Assembly: GCF_000375585.1 (NCBI RefSeq)
Contig: NZ_AQWP01000016.1
Coordinates: 62,061 to 126,060, forward strand
Direction: 5' to 3'
Length of the DNA: 64,000 nucleotides
Source of the DNA: Sinorhizobium meliloti 4H41
GTDB lineage: Bacteria; Pseudomonadota; Alphaproteobacteria; Rhizobiales; Rhizobiaceae
In this document: in pieces, positions 9,471 to 19,058 of the stretch
Position numbering within the stretch: position 1 is the stretch's first letter
Layout: each line of letters starts with the position of its first letter
Made by a program: the position numbers and the translations under genes
The notes under the pieces: model-generated
Told to the model about the DNA's origin: nothing
The model's input: only the letters and a program-made list of their open reading frames with translations
Database searches by the model: none

Positions 9471-10697
9471 TCAGGCGAAGCCTATCAGCACGCCGCCGAC
9501 GGCTGAGACGACCACCACGATCCAGTGAGGAGACTTCCAGGACATGAGAAGGACAAAGCAAATCAGGGCGAGCGCAAACTCGTGCGGGCCAATTATCGCG
9601 CTGGTCCAAACGGGCTGGTAGAGCGCGGCTCCGAGGACGCCCACGACCGCCGCGTTGGCCCCGCGCATCAGCGCCTGCGCCGCAGGCCTCGTGCGAAATG
9701 CATCCCAGAACGGAATGGTGCCGATCAGCAGCAGAAAGCCGGGCAGGAAGATGGCGATAACCCCGATGCCGGCTCCGATCAGGCCGTTGGGCTCGGGGCC
9801 AAGCGCCGCACCGAGGTAGGCGGCAAAGGTGAACAGCGGCCCCGGCACCGCCTGTGCCGCGCCGTATCCGGCGAGGAACTGGTCGGCCATCACCCAACCG
9901 GGCTGCACGACCTCCGCCTGCAGGAGCGGCAGGACGACGTGCCCTCCGCCGAAGACAAGCGCGCCGGCGCGGTAGAAGGCGCCGAAGACTGCCAAGCCTT
10001 GCGACGAAGTTGTGGCGGCCGCAATCGGCAAGCCGAAGAGCATGCCGAAGAACAAGACGAGCGCGATCCAGCCGACGGAATGCGATACCGGAAAGCTGAC
10101 ATGCCCGGTGATTGCCTCACCCTTTCTCCGGCATAACAACAGCCCGGCGACACCGCCGACGACAATGGCCGCGAGCTGACCGACGGAGCCGGGAACGAGA
10201 ACGACGATCAGCACGGCGGCGAGCGCGATGCTCGCGCGTTCTCTGTCCGGGCACAGCTTACTGGTCATGCCCCACACCGCCTGCGCGACAATGGCGACGG
10301 CGACAACCTTCAGCCCGTGGATGACGCCGGAGCCGAGAGGCCCGCCGAAGGAGGCCGCCCCGAACGCGAAGAGGACGAGCAGGATCGCCGAAGGCAGCGT
10401 GAAGGCGGCCCAGGCTGCCGCTGCTCCCAGCGGGCCGCCGCGAAGGAGGCCGAGCGCGAATCCTGTCTGGCTGGAGGCGGGGCCGGGGAGAAATTGGCAG
10501 AGCGCCACGAGGTCCGCGTACCCCTTTTCGTCAATCCAGCGCCGCCGGACGACCAGTTCGTCACGAAAGTAGCCGAGGTGCGCGATCGGACCGCCAAAGG
10601 AGGTCAGTCCGAGCTTCAGAAAGGTCGCAAAGACCTCGCCGGCGCTGCCCCTCCGGTGATCCGTACGTTGGGCCGCCTTGGTAGCAGTGTCATTCAT
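9471..10697 (-). CDS. chrA: chromate transporter, long-chain CHR family
   Basis: 408 residues made of two homologous membrane halves. The first carries the CHR signature (LTSFGGPIAHLGYFRDELV, then LCQFLPGPASSQTGFALG); the second has the related FGGGHVVLPLL and AQAVPGPLFTFAAYLGA. About ten hydrophobic segments follow this plan. ChrA proteins expel chromate from the cytoplasm and are sometimes used with sulfate or oxidative stress roles. It begins at ATG 10697 and reads toward the micro-ORFs. No chrB is present next to it. Accessory rather than symbiotic in character. Confidence 0.9.
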   Translation of the reverse strand: MNDTATKAAQRTDHRRGSAGEVFATFLKLGLTSFGGPIAHLGYFRDELVVRRRWIDEKGYADLVALCQFLPGPASSQTGFALGLLRGGPLGAAAAWAAFTLPSAILLVLFAFGAASFGGPLGSGVIHGLKVVAVAIVAQAVWGMTSKLCPDRERASIALAAVLIVVLVPGSVGQLAAIVVGGVAGLLLCRRKGEAITGHVSFPVSHSVGWIALVLFFGMLFGLPIAAATTSSQGLAVFGAFYRAGALVFGGGHVVLPLLQAEVVQPGWVMADQFLAGYGAAQAVPGPLFTFAAYLGAALGPEPNGLIGAGIGVIAIFLPGFLLLIGTIPFWDAFRTRPAAQALMRGANAAVVGVLGAALYQPVWTSAIIGPHEFALALICFVLLMSWKSPHWIVVVVSAVGGVLIGFA

Positions 10698-10847
10698 GGA
10701 CCGTTCTTCTCTCGTGCTTCTCCGCTTCCGTTGCGAGTGTCGCAGCGGGATTGGCAGCTAAGCCAAAGCCCTTCTTTATCCTTGAAATACAAAACTCTGA
10801 AGAAGGAGCAAGTGTATAGCTCATCAGCACGACGCGGCCCCACGGCG

Positions 10848-12287
10848 CTAGTACCGGGAGCGGTCGAGATAAGCGTCGAATGCGGCAGCGACAGATCTAA
10901 GCACGAAGCCATGCTCCTGCCGCACTCTGACGAAACCCTTGTCAATATCTACGATCCCGTCCTCGACCAATGGAGTTAGAGGCTCAGCTCGATCCAAAAG
11001 GGGGATCGGATCAAATCCGTGAGCTGCGCAGACTGCGGGCACGTCCACCTCTAAATTGCACATGAGCCGTTCGATGATATCGGCTCGCACGCGATCTTCG
11101 ACGCTGAGACGGTAGCCACGCGCTGTCGCCAACTGGCCAACTGCGATGCGTCGGCTATACGAACTCTGTGCGATCTCGTTCTGGACATATCCTTTGCCGA
11201 GACGACCAATGGCCGACGGGCCGAAGCTGATCAGGGTTTGGCATGTGTCGGCCGAGTAGCCCAAGGAATTGCGCCGCAGACGACCGGCCCTTTGCGCGAG
11301 CTCGTCATCCGGCAAGGCGAAATGGTCGAGCCCGATCTGGCGATACCCCGCGGCAATCAGCGTATCGGCAATGGCCGCTGCCTGTTCAGCGCGGGCAGCA
11401 ACGTCGGGCAGTGCTGTCTCAGCGATCAGGCGCTGATTCTTTCTATAAGAAGGAACGTGCCCGTAGCCGAATACCGCAAGCCGGTCGGGGCGCATGTTGA
11501 CCGCTGTCGTTGCGCTCTGGACACAGGACTGCACCGTTTGATGCGGGAGACCGTACATGAGGTCGAAATTGATGCGACTTACTTTATGCCGGCGCAGGTT
11601 TTCGACGGCAGCCGCCACTATTGCCTCACACTGGACCCGATTGATTTTCGTTTGGACAGTTAGATCGAAGCTCTGCACGCCGAGGCTCGCGCGGGTCACC
11701 TCGGCAACTTCCAAAGCTTCGGCCATTTCCGGCGTGAAAGTGCGAGGATCGATCTCGACAGCAACGGTAGCCGCTTTCTCAAAGGCGAAGCGGCGGCGCA
11801 GAATCTGCATTAGGGCGAGAAACTCAGCGGGCGGCATGATGGTTGGCGTTCCACCGCCGAAATGCACGTCGCTTACCGGCAGCGCCTGCGGCGCTTGCTC
11901 CGCAACCAAACGGATTTCCTCACTCAACACCGAAAGGTACTCGACAATCGAGGCCTGCCTACGAGTAATTCTCGTAGGGAATCCGCAATACCAGCACATT
12001 GACCGACAAAATGGAATGTGGAGATAGAGCGACACCGCCTCGTCAGCTGGCAGCCCCTTCAGCCATTCCTCGCAATCCTCCGCGCCGACCGCCGGGGAAA
12101 ATTCCGACACTGTCGGATAGATCGTGTACCAGGGCAGGCGCGCATCATAATGCTTTGTATGCAGGGAAGTTGGCGGCGCGATGGTTTGTTTCCAGTCGGA
12201 CCGCGAGGATGTCCAGATCCCACGCGTCTTCTTCCGTTGGATCGAATTCGATTCCGCCGTCCGGATGCTTTTATCAAGGTCAGCCAT
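10848..12287 (-). CDS. HemN-like radical SAM protein lacking the fourth cysteine
   Basis: 479 residues from ATG 12287; a longer TTG start at 12344 is possible. It aligns throughout with the second copy at 34997-36349 (LPWYTIYPT, HIPFCRSMCWYCGF, FGGGTPTIM, YGLPHQTV, VFGYGHVPS). The radical SAM cluster cysteines are C94, C98 and C101. In oxygen-independent coproporphyrinogen III oxidase a fourth cysteine follows two residues later and is needed for activity; here it is Phe103. The protein may therefore not be a working HemN but a HemN-like enzyme (HemW-type or other role) or a decaying paralogue. It starts divergently from hupS, 155 bp from a NifA-type site. Confidence 0.8.
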   Translation of the reverse strand: MADLDKSIRTAESNSIQRKKTRGIWTSSRSDWKQTIAPPTSLHTKHYDARLPWYTIYPTVSEFSPAVGAEDCEEWLKGLPADEAVSLYLHIPFCRSMCWYCGFPTRITRRQASIVEYLSVLSEEIRLVAEQAPQALPVSDVHFGGGTPTIMPPAEFLALMQILRRRFAFEKAATVAVEIDPRTFTPEMAEALEVAEVTRASLGVQSFDLTVQTKINRVQCEAIVAAAVENLRRHKVSRINFDLMYGLPHQTVQSCVQSATTAVNMRPDRLAVFGYGHVPSYRKNQRLIAETALPDVAARAEQAAAIADTLIAAGYRQIGLDHFALPDDELAQRAGRLRRNSLGYSADTCQTLISFGPSAIGRLGKGYVQNEIAQSSYSRRIAVGQLATARGYRLSVEDRVRADIIERLMCNLEVDVPAVCAAHGFDPIPLLDRAEPLTPLVEDGIVDIDKGFVRVRQEHGFVLRSVAAAFDAYLDRSRY

Positions 12288-12441
12288 TGGTTCCCGCCAC
12301 TGAATGCCAGTCGTCAGTGCCTGTCGCGTCAATAAGGGTTTCAAAACTCATGCCGACTCCGGTGCGGCATCGGGGGAGGAAGATTTTCCGAGACTTATCA
12401 GGTGTAATCTTCGACTGAATAAAAACCACAAAACAAACTCG

Positions 12442-12457
12442 TGTCGCGCATTCGACA
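12442..12457. promoter_or_regulatory. NifA-type upstream activator sequence (TGT-N10-ACA)
   Basis: TGT at 12442-12444 and ACA at 12455-12457 are separated by exactly ten bases, the NifA binding pattern. It lies in the divergent spacer, about 310 bp before the hupS promoter candidate and 155 bp before the HemN-like start, so which gene it serves is open. In R. leguminosarum hupS is NifA-controlled. Confidence 0.45.
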
Positions 12458-12764
12458 AACACGACAGTATTGTGCGCAATCGCCTTCATCTTGCGTGAAT
12501 GGCGACTAGCCCCTCGACAGTGGGCTTACACAGCCGACGGGTGACGGCGCGGCGGAAAGCATAATTTCCGGTTCGCTCGGAACAATGTTGAGGAAGATCG
12601 CTCGAAGGGCTTGAAGACGGGCCCACTTGATAGATTACTCAATCGATGCTCCGCCATACTCTCGCATGCCGATTGAGGACGACGATCACCCATCGTTGGC
12701 AGGTCACCCCTTCGTTTTCTCCTCTGAACAAAGCCTTAACGAAGACGTGGTCGGCCAACGGGAA

Positions 12765-12782
12765 CCGGTCCGCTTCTTGCAC
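12765..12782 (+). promoter_or_regulatory. sigma-54 (-24/-12) promoter candidate for hup
   Basis: CCGGTCCGCTTCTTGCA carries GG (12767-12768) and GC (12779-12780) at the required ten-base spacing, with a good TTGCA -12 element but a weak -24 (CGGT rather than TGGC). It is 68 bp before hupS. Together with the upstream TGT-N10-ACA it suggests NifA/RpoN control in nitrogen-fixing bacteroids. Confidence 0.5.
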
Positions 12783-12849
12783 GATGCCCCTGTGACAAAG
12801 CCGGTTGCCAATCGGGACGTGGTTTAGAACGGATTGCTGGAGGAGCACG

Positions 12850-13956
12850 ATGGCAACTGCTGAGACATTCTACGATGTCATTCGCCGCCAGGGAATCACC
12901 CGACGCAGCTTCACCAAGTTCTGCAGTCTGACGGCCGCGAGCCTTGGCTTCGGTCCGGGTGCGGCGACCGCCATGGCCGAGGCGCTTCAGACCAAGGAAC
13001 GTGTGCCTGTCATCTGGATGCATGGGCTCGAATGCACCTGCTGTTCGGAGAGCTTCATCCGTTCGGCCCATCCTTTGGTAAAGGATGTCGTGCTGTCGAT
13101 GATCTCGCTCGACTACGATGAAATGATTATGGCCGCTGCCGGCCATCAGGCCGAAGCCATTCTCGAGGAAACCAGGGCGAAATATAAGGGCAAGTACATC
13201 CTAGCCGTCGAGGGCAATCCGCCGCTCAACGAGGACGGCATGTACTGCATCACCGGTGGCCGGCCTTTCGTCGAGAAGCTGAGGTGGATGGCAGAGGATG
13301 CGATGGCGGTCATCGCCTGGGGCTCCTGTGCCGCCTGGGGCTGCGTACAGGCGGCTAAGCCGAATCCGACCCGGGCAACGCCGGTTGACAAAGTGATCCA
13401 CGGCAAGCCGATCATCAAAGTTCCGGGCTGCCCCCCGATTGCCGAGGTGATGACCGGCGTGGTCACCTTCATCATCACTTTCGACAAGCTGCCCGAGCTC
13501 GACCGTCAGGGGCGGCCGAAGATGTTCTATTCGCAGCGGATTCACGACAAGTGCTATCGCCGCCCGCACTTTGACGCCGGCCAGTTCGTCGAGGAGTGGG
13601 ACGACGAGGGCGCGCGCAAGGGCTATTGTCTCTATAAGACGGGCTGCAAGGGCCCGACGACCTACAACGCCTGTTCCACAGTGCGTTGGAACGGGGGCGT
13701 TTCATTCCCGATCCAGTCGGGCCACGGTTGCATCGGCTGTTCCGAAGAAAGCTTCTGGGATCAGGGCAGCTTCTATGACCGGCTGACCAACTTTGAACAG
13801 TTCGGCATCGAGGCCGATGCCGACAAGATCGGCTTGACCGCGGCTGGCGTCGTCGCTGGCGCGATCGCCGCGCATGCCGCTGTGACCGTCATTAAGCGCG
13901 TAACCACGAAGCGCGAAAGGACCGAAGCATCGCACGGGCAGGAAACACCGCCATGA
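12850..13956 (+). CDS. hupS: uptake [NiFe] hydrogenase small subunit
   Basis: 368 residues. A twin-arginine signal (RRSFTKF from Arg18-Arg19) exports the folded dimer. Cysteines for the proximal Fe-S cluster start at ECTCCSES (C62, C64, C65), and further cysteine groups ([35 protein letters not shown]) bind the medial and distal clusters. A C-terminal hydrophobic anchor ([16 protein letters not shown]) holds it to the membrane. AGGAG precedes ATG 12850, which is preferred to the upstream start at 12805. It passes electrons from H2 at the HupL site to HupC. The stop overlaps hupL by 4 bp. This begins the hup operon. Confidence 0.97.
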   Translation: MATAETFYDVIRRQGITRRSFTKFCSLTAASLGFGPGAATAMAEALQTKERVPVIWMHGLECTCCSESFIRSAHPLVKDVVLSMISLDYDEMIMAAAGHQAEAILEETRAKYKGKYILAVEGNPPLNEDGMYCITGGRPFVEKLRWMAEDAMAVIAWGSCAAWGCVQAAKPNPTRATPVDKVIHGKPIIKVPGCPPIAEVMTGVVTFIITFDKLPELDRQGRPKMFYSQRIHDKCYRRPHFDAGQFVEEWDDEGARKGYCLYKTGCKGPTTYNACSTVRWNGGVSFPIQSGHGCIGCSEESFWDQGSFYDRLTNFEQFGIEADADKIGLTAAGVVAGAIAAHAAVTVIKRVTTKRERTEASHGQETPP

Positions 13957-15743
13957 CGATCGATACTCCGACAGGCTACACGCTGGACAATTCCGGCAAA
14001 CGCATCGTCGTCGATCCCGTCACCCGCATCGAGGGCCATATGCGGATCGAGGTCAATGTCGATGAGAACAATGTCATTCGCAACGCCGTGTCAACCGGAA
14101 CCATGTGGCGGGGCATCGAGGTGATCCTCAAGAATCGCGATCCGAGAGACGCCTGGGCCTTCACGGAGCGCATCTGTGGCGTCTGCACCGGCACGCATGC
14201 CTTGACCTCGGTGCGAGCAGTGGAAAACGCGCTCGGCATCACGATTCCCGAAAACGCCAATTCCATCCGCAACCTCATGCAGCTTGCCTTGCTGGTTCAT
14301 GACCACGTCGTGCACTTCTATCACCTGCACGCGCTTGACTGGGTTGACGTGATCTCGTCGCTGTCGGCCGATCCGAAGGCGACCTCGGCGCTGGCACAGT
14401 CGGTATCCGACTGGCCGCTTTCCTCGCCCGGTTATTTCAAGGACGTCCAGGCACGGCTCAAGAAATTCATCGAGTCGGGCCAGCCCGGTCCGTTCAAGAA
14501 CGGCTATTGCGGCAATGCCTCCTACAAGCTGCCGCCCGAGGGAAACCTGATGGTGTTGACGCACTATCTGGAGGCGCTCGATTTCCAGAAGGAGATCGTC
14601 AAAATCCACTCGATCTTCGGTGGGAAAAACCCGCATCCGAACTGGCTGGTCGGGGGCGTGCCCTGTCCGATCAATATCGACGGAACCGGCGGCGTCGGCG
14701 CTATCAACATGGAACGGCTGAATATGGTCGCGTCCGTCATCGATCAGCTGATCGAGTTCAACGACAAAGTCTACGTTCCCGACATCATGGCGATCGGCAC
14801 CTTCTACAAGGATTGGCTCTATGGTGGCGGTCTCTCCGGCAAAAATGTGCTCGCCTATGGCGACGTGCCGGAGCATGCCAACGACTATTCGGAAGCGAAC
14901 CTAAAGCTGCCGCGGGGCGCGATTATCAACGGCAAACTCGCGGAGGTGCATCCCGTCGACCATGCCGATCCCGAGCAGATCCAGGAATTCGTGACACACT
15001 CCTGGTACAGATATCCCGACGAGACCAAGGGCCTGCATCCCTGGGACGGCGTCACCGAGCCTCATTACGAGCTCGGGCCAAACGCCAAGGGCAGCAAGAC
15101 CAATTTTGAAAAGCTCGACGAGAACGCGAAATATTCCTGGATCAAGGCGCCACGCTGGCGCGGTCATGCCATGGAGGTCGGGCCGCTGGCGCGTTGGGTC
15201 CTCGGCTACGCCCAGGACAAGGCCGAGTTCAAGGAGCCGGTCGATAAGGTCCTCAAGGATCTCGGCCTGCCGTTATCAGCGCTCTTCTCGACGTTCGGCC
15301 GCACCGCCGCCCGCGCGCTTGAATCTACCTGGGCCGGCCACCAGATGCGCCACTTTCACAACAAGCTGATCGCCAGCATCAGAAGCGGCGATTCCTACAC
15401 TGCCCACGTCGACAAGTGGAAGCCGCAGACGTGGCCCAGGGTGGTCAAGGGCGTCGGCTTTACGGAGGCGCCGCGCGGTGCGCTCGCGCACTGGATCAAG
15501 ATCAAGGACGGGAGAATCGATAACTACCAGTGCGTCGTTCCCACGACGTGGAACGGCAGTCCACGTGATCCCGCTGGAAACATCGGCGCCTTCGAGGCGG
15601 CGCTTATGGATATGCCGATGTCCGACCCTGCTCAGCCACTTGAAATCCTGAGAACCATCCATTCCTTCGATCCCTGCCTGGCATGCTCGACCCATATCAT
15701 GGGCCCGGACGGGCAGGAAAGGACGAGGGTTCAGATCCGGTAA
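13953..15743 (+). CDS. hupL: uptake [NiFe] hydrogenase large subunit
   Basis: 596 residues. The active-site ligands are present: [10 protein letters not shown] (C75, C78) and DPCLACSTH near the end (C575, C578). His581 is followed by 15 residues that the HupD protease would remove after nickel insertion, the usual maturation step. The subunit splits H2 in the periplasm. Start overlaps hupS (ATGA). No damage seen, so the structural enzyme appears intact even though two accessory genes downstream are not. Confidence 0.97.
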   Translation: MTIDTPTGYTLDNSGKRIVVDPVTRIEGHMRIEVNVDENNVIRNAVSTGTMWRGIEVILKNRDPRDAWAFTERICGVCTGTHALTSVRAVENALGITIPENANSIRNLMQLALLVHDHVVHFYHLHALDWVDVISSLSADPKATSALAQSVSDWPLSSPGYFKDVQARLKKFIESGQPGPFKNGYCGNASYKLPPEGNLMVLTHYLEALDFQKEIVKIHSIFGGKNPHPNWLVGGVPCPINIDGTGGVGAINMERLNMVASVIDQLIEFNDKVYVPDIMAIGTFYKDWLYGGGLSGKNVLAYGDVPEHANDYSEANLKLPRGAIINGKLAEVHPVDHADPEQIQEFVTHSWYRYPDETKGLHPWDGVTEPHYELGPNAKGSKTNFEKLDENAKYSWIKAPRWRGHAMEVGPLARWVLGYAQDKAEFKEPVDKVLKDLGLPLSALFSTFGRTAARALESTWAGHQMRHFHNKLIASIRSGDSYTAHVDKWKPQTWPRVVKGVGFTEAPRGALAHWIKIKDGRIDNYQCVVPTTWNGSPRDPAGNIGAFEAALMDMPMSDPAQPLEILRTIHSFDPCLACSTHIMGPDGQERTRVQIR

Positions 15744-15755
15744 GGAGGTTTGCTG

Positions 15756-16451
15756 ATGGCTCTCCATGAAAAAAACGACGTCGGGCGCCTGAGCGTCCAT
15801 GTTTACGATGCACCGGTGCGCATCTGGCATTGGGTAAACGCCTTCTCGATCCTGACACTCGCTCTGACCGGCTACTTCATAGGCTCGCCGCTGACTTCCG
15901 TGTCCGGGGAGGCGAGCGCCAACTATCTGATGGGCCGTATCCGCTTCATCCACTTCGCGGCGGCACAGATCCTCACAGTGCTCCTGATCCTGCGGGTCTA
16001 TTGGGTCTTTGTGGGTGGCGTGCATGCCCGGCAGATCTTCTACATGCCCATCTGGAGCGGCCGCTTCTGGAAGGAGTGGTCGCATGAAGTTCGCTGGTAC
16101 ATGTTCATGGCACCCCAGCCAAGGAAGTATCTAGGCCACAATCCGTTGGCGCGGTTCACCATGTTCCTCATGTTCACCCTGCCGTTGTTCTTCATGGTGA
16201 TCACCGGCTTTGCGCTCTACAGCGACGGTGCGGGCCGAGACAGTTGGGAATATATGCTTTCTGGCTGGGTATTCTCGATCTGGCCGAATAGTCAGGATAT
16301 CCACACCAACCATCATCTCGGAATGTGGGTCATTCTCATTTTTGCGATCGTCCACATTTATGTAGCGGTCCGCGAGGACATCATGAGTTCGCAAAGCATC
16401 ATCTCGTCGATGATCTCGGGCGAGCGGCTGTCCAAGGACATGGAGGACTAG
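15756..16451 (+). CDS. hupC: hydrogenase b-type cytochrome subunit
   Basis: 231 residues with four hydrophobic membrane helices and heme-binding histidines (RIWHWVNAFSILTLALTGYF, FIHFAAAQ, TNHHLGMWVILIFAIVHIY). It belongs to the Ni/Fe-hydrogenase cytochrome b family, which takes electrons from HupS into the quinone pool. A strong GGAGG lies nine bases before ATG 15756, so this start is chosen over an in-frame TTG at 15750. Directly follows hupL and precedes hupD, as in R. leguminosarum. Confidence 0.95.
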   Translation: MALHEKNDVGRLSVHVYDAPVRIWHWVNAFSILTLALTGYFIGSPLTSVSGEASANYLMGRIRFIHFAAAQILTVLLILRVYWVFVGGVHARQIFYMPIWSGRFWKEWSHEVRWYMFMAPQPRKYLGHNPLARFTMFLMFTLPLFFMVITGFALYSDGAGRDSWEYMLSGWVFSIWPNSQDIHTNHHLGMWVILIFAIVHIYVAVREDIMSSQSIISSMISGERLSKDMED

Positions 16452-16455
16452 ACGG

Positions 16456-17061
16456 TTGCTCCATCATCAAACCCCCATTCGCCCCGCGCCCCGCATTCTC
16501 GTGCTCGGAATCGGCAATATTCTCTGGGCCGACGAAGGATTTGGCGTGCGTGCGGTCGAAGCCTTCCACAGGGCCTATGAAGTGCCTGCCAATGTCACCG
16601 TCCTCGACGGCGGCACGCAGGGCCTCTACCTGGTGCAGTTCGTCAACCAGCACGACCGGCTCATCGTCTTCGACGCGATCGACTACGGCCTCGCACCGGG
16701 GACGATGAAGGTGGTAGAGGACGATGAAGTGCCGAAGTTCACCAGTGCCAAGAAAATGAGTCTGCACCAGACCGGCTTCCAGGAAGTGCTGAGCGCGGCA
16801 GATCTCATGGGACAATACCCCGAGCGCCTGACCCTGATCGGTTGCCAGCCGCTTGATCTTGAAACCTGGGGCGGTTCGTTGACAGCTCCGGTCAAGGCCG
16901 TCATTCCGGCGGCCGTCGACACCGCCTTCCGGACACTGCGGGACTGGGGCGTCGCCGTTGCCGCGAGGCCTGAAGGGGCAGTGGTTCCGCCGCTTCTCGA
17001 AAACGATATCGACATGGAAAACTATGAGCGCCGTGCTGAACGGGTGGCGTCGAACTGGTGA
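16456..17061 (+). CDS. hupD: hydrogenase maturation endopeptidase
   Basis: 201 residues. N-terminal ILVLGIGNILWADEGFG carries the nickel-sensing Glu/Asp region of HyaD/HupD proteases, which cut the C-terminal tail of the large subunit once nickel is bound. The only credible start is TTG at 16456, ten bases after GGAGG. It sits in the conserved position after hupC. The following gene should be hupE, which here is only a remnant. Confidence 0.93.
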   Translation: MLHHQTPIRPAPRILVLGIGNILWADEGFGVRAVEAFHRAYEVPANVTVLDGGTQGLYLVQFVNQHDRLIVFDAIDYGLAPGTMKVVEDDEVPKFTSAKKMSLHQTGFQEVLSAADLMGQYPERLTLIGCQPLDLETWGGSLTAPVKAVIPAAVDTAFRTLRDWGVAVAARPEGAVVPPLLENDIDMENYERRAERVASNW

Positions 17062-17075
17062 GAAGAATCCTAAAA

Positions 17076-17345
17076 AACCTCTTCCATGGCTATGCACATG
17101 GCGCCAAGGTGCCGGAAAGGACGCGTGAGCGATATGGCAGGCTCCACTGCCGCCATAATTTATCCCGCGTCCCCTCGGCATCGAGCTGGCTTTATCGGGT
17201 TCCCCAATGGCAGGTCGCCGCCGCAGATGGCCATCGTCTGTGCCGACGCGGTTCTGCTCGCCTGCGCATCTCACAAGGCTGGCGCTATTGGGCTTCGCAC
17301 GGCAGCGCTGTTCCCGCGCCTGCGGATTCTGCAGTATCAGAAAGG
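17076..17345 (+). pseudogene. hupE: remnant of hupE (nickel permease)
   Basis: In the place where hupE belongs between hupD and hupF there is no open frame, but fragments remain: NLFHGYAHGAKVPE (from 17076) matches the FHGHAHG-type motif of HupE/UreJ permeases, and in another frame LGIELAL followed by a short basic stretch recalls the last membrane helix. Frames are broken by shifts and an in-frame stop, and the N-terminal two thirds are missing. HupE normally brings nickel for hydrogenase. I read this as a deleted and decayed gene. Confidence 0.7.
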
Positions 17346-17359
17346 TAAGGAGGAGGAGC

Positions 17360-17656
17360 ATGTGCATAGGCATTCCCATGCGGATCGTCACCGCCAATGA
17401 GTTCGTCGCGCAGTGCGAGCGTCATGGCGCAATATCTACAATCTCCCTCTTGCTTGTGGGCCCACAGCCGACCGGAACCCACCTCCTCACTCATCTCGGC
17501 TCCGCCATTCGCGTGCTCGACGCCGATGAGGCCCACGCGATCGACGACGCGCTCGCCGGCCTCGTTGAAGCCAGCGAAGGCCGGGCCTTCGAACCGCTCT
17601 TTGCCGATCTTGTTTCCCGCGAGCCCGAATTGCCGCCGCATCTTGGCACCGAGTGA
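17360..17656 (+). CDS. hupF: hydrogenase assembly chaperone, HypC/HupF family
   Basis: 98 residues beginning MCIGIPMRIV; the Cys2 of this N-terminus carries the Fe(CN)2CO unit or contacts the large-subunit precursor in HypC-type proteins. GGAGGAGG lies just before ATG 17360. HupF is longer than HypC (75 residues, later in the locus) and in R. leguminosarum protects HupL when oxygen is present. Lies between the hupE remnant and hupG. Confidence 0.93.
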   Translation: MCIGIPMRIVTANEFVAQCERHGAISTISLLLVGPQPTGTHLLTHLGSAIRVLDADEAHAIDDALAGLVEASEGRAFEPLFADLVSREPELPPHLGTE

Positions 17657-17784
17657 AAGCAACATGTCCAGACTGCCGATGGTGGTTTTCCCCTTGCAGA
17701 TCACCGCAGCTCGATTTCTTCAGTTTGGCACGGCGCTTGCAAACTACCCCGGAACGTTCGGAGTGCTGATTTGTGGAGGAGACG

Positions 17785-18225
17785 ATGCCATCTATCTTGG
17801 TCCGCGCCGCGAGGGAGCGGGCGCTATCCGTCACCGATGAGACGAATAGCGATGCGTGTGTCGTACGATCGAAGGGCGAACCCGACAACCCCGCAATAGT
17901 CTTCACCGGTACTCCGGCGCAGCGGCTAGAGGTCGAAGGAGTCGCGGTCGTTCGTCCCCATCTACCGCAGGTCTTTTGCCGCCGGCGCGGTGCTGTGGTC
18001 TGCCGAACGGCCAATGTCAAGCTCAAGGGCCGCTTGAACGTGGTTGAGCCGAGCTTGGCCGCTATCGGACGTGAGCGGCCGGCAGGCGTGGTCGGCAAGG
18101 TCCGCGACCGGTCGGTTAATGTCGAGAAATTCGGCGCCCGGTTTTCTTCCGTCGTGTCAATCAAGGTGCCCACCGGCGGGCCGAACCTCGCGATCACCCG
18201 TGCCGCCAAGGCGATCGTGCGATGA
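17785..18225 (+). CDS. hupG: hydrogenase accessory protein HupG (HyaE-like)
   Basis: 146 residues. The thioredoxin-like HupG/HyaE pattern is seen in PAIVFTGTPAQRLEVEGVAV, then LKGRLNVVEPSLA and GVVGKVRDRSVNVEKF. The family helps export or assemble the small subunit. GTGGAGGAG precedes ATG 17785, so this start is preferred over the in-frame GTG at 17773. Its stop overlaps hupH. The N-terminal 30 residues match poorly and the usual DW of the last motif is DR, so some drift is possible. The 128 bp gap after hupF holds only a doubtful 58-codon frame. Confidence 0.8.
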   Translation: MPSILVRAARERALSVTDETNSDACVVRSKGEPDNPAIVFTGTPAQRLEVEGVAVVRPHLPQVFCRRRGAVVCRTANVKLKGRLNVVEPSLAAIGRERPAGVVGKVRDRSVNVEKFGARFSSVVSIKVPTGGPNLAITRAAKAIVR

Positions 18226-19058
18226 AGCCTGGTTTCTGGGTCGCCCCAAAGGGTGAGGCAAGCGTGATCCCCTTGGACGCCGAACCTCTCCACGCTCGCA
18301 GGCTCAATTTGCTCGCGACCAATAGGGCAGATGAGCTGATCCGCCGATGTTGGAGGACGGCGCTGCTCCTGCCGGCGCTCGCGGATGCGCTGGCGGTTTA
18401 TAAGTCCGACCGGCCGAGCCGGATGTTCGACATCACCGACTATCCAGAGGACGACAGAGAGCTGATTACCCAGATCCTCGGCGAGGGCGAGGTTGCCGGT
18501 GTCGCTGTGCTGGAGAACGGCATCATCGCCCAGGTGCAGGAGGCTGTCATGGCCGGCGTCTGGCGGATCCGCTTCACCGTCGGTGACGGTCGGATCTTTG
18601 CCGACTATATCGAGGTGGGCAGCATTCCCGCTGCTGTCAGGCTGGCCTGTTCCCGACTACCGGCATCGATCAGCCACGGCGCTGCGCCGGCTGGCGCCAT
18701 GAGCGTCATGCCCTTGCTCACCGAAATCGGTGACCGGATCACCCGCCATCGCGACAGCGACCCAGCTCATGTCATCACCTTCTCGCTCTTCCCTATGAGC
18801 CCGCAAGACATGACCTTCCTGCAAGATTCACTTGGGGTTGGGCCGGTGCGGCTCACCTCTCGCGGATATAGAACTTGCCGAATTGTCGCGACCGGGGCTC
18901 GCAAGGTCTGGTCGGTGCAGTTCTATGACGTCATGGACACGATCATTCTCGATACGCTGGAGATCTGCGACATACCCTCGATCGCCATTGCCGCCGAGGA
19001 GGATTTCCAGGACTCAAGGATGCGGCTCCGGGAGATGGAGGAGGCCCATTTCAAATGA
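18222..19058 (+). CDS. hupH: hydrogenase accessory protein HupH
   Basis: 278 residues, matching the HupH/HyaF family in length and pattern (N-terminal MKPGFWVAP, central LGEGEVAGVAV and VMAGVWRIRF, C-terminal VWSVQFYDVMDTIILDTLEI). Needed for maturation of the small subunit in R. leguminosarum. The ATG overlaps the hupG stop and its own stop overlaps the hupI start, so the row hupG-hupH-hupI is translationally coupled. Confidence 0.92.
   Translation: MKPGFWVAPKGEASVIPLDAEPLHARRLNLLATNRADELIRRCWRTALLLPALADALAVYKSDRPSRMFDITDYPEDDRELITQILGEGEVAGVAVLENGIIAQVQEAVMAGVWRIRFTVGDGRIFADYIEVGSIPAAVRLACSRLPASISHGAAPAGAMSVMPLLTEIGDRITRHRDSDPAHVITFSLFPMSPQDMTFLQDSLGVGPVRLTSRGYRTCRIVATGARKVWSVQFYDVMDTIILDTLEICDIPSIAIAAEEDFQDSRMRLREMEEAHFK

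Noticed and set aside
17664..17840. 58-codon ORF between hupF and hupG
   Set aside because: No ribosome site, overlaps the hupG start in another frame and matches no Hup protein.
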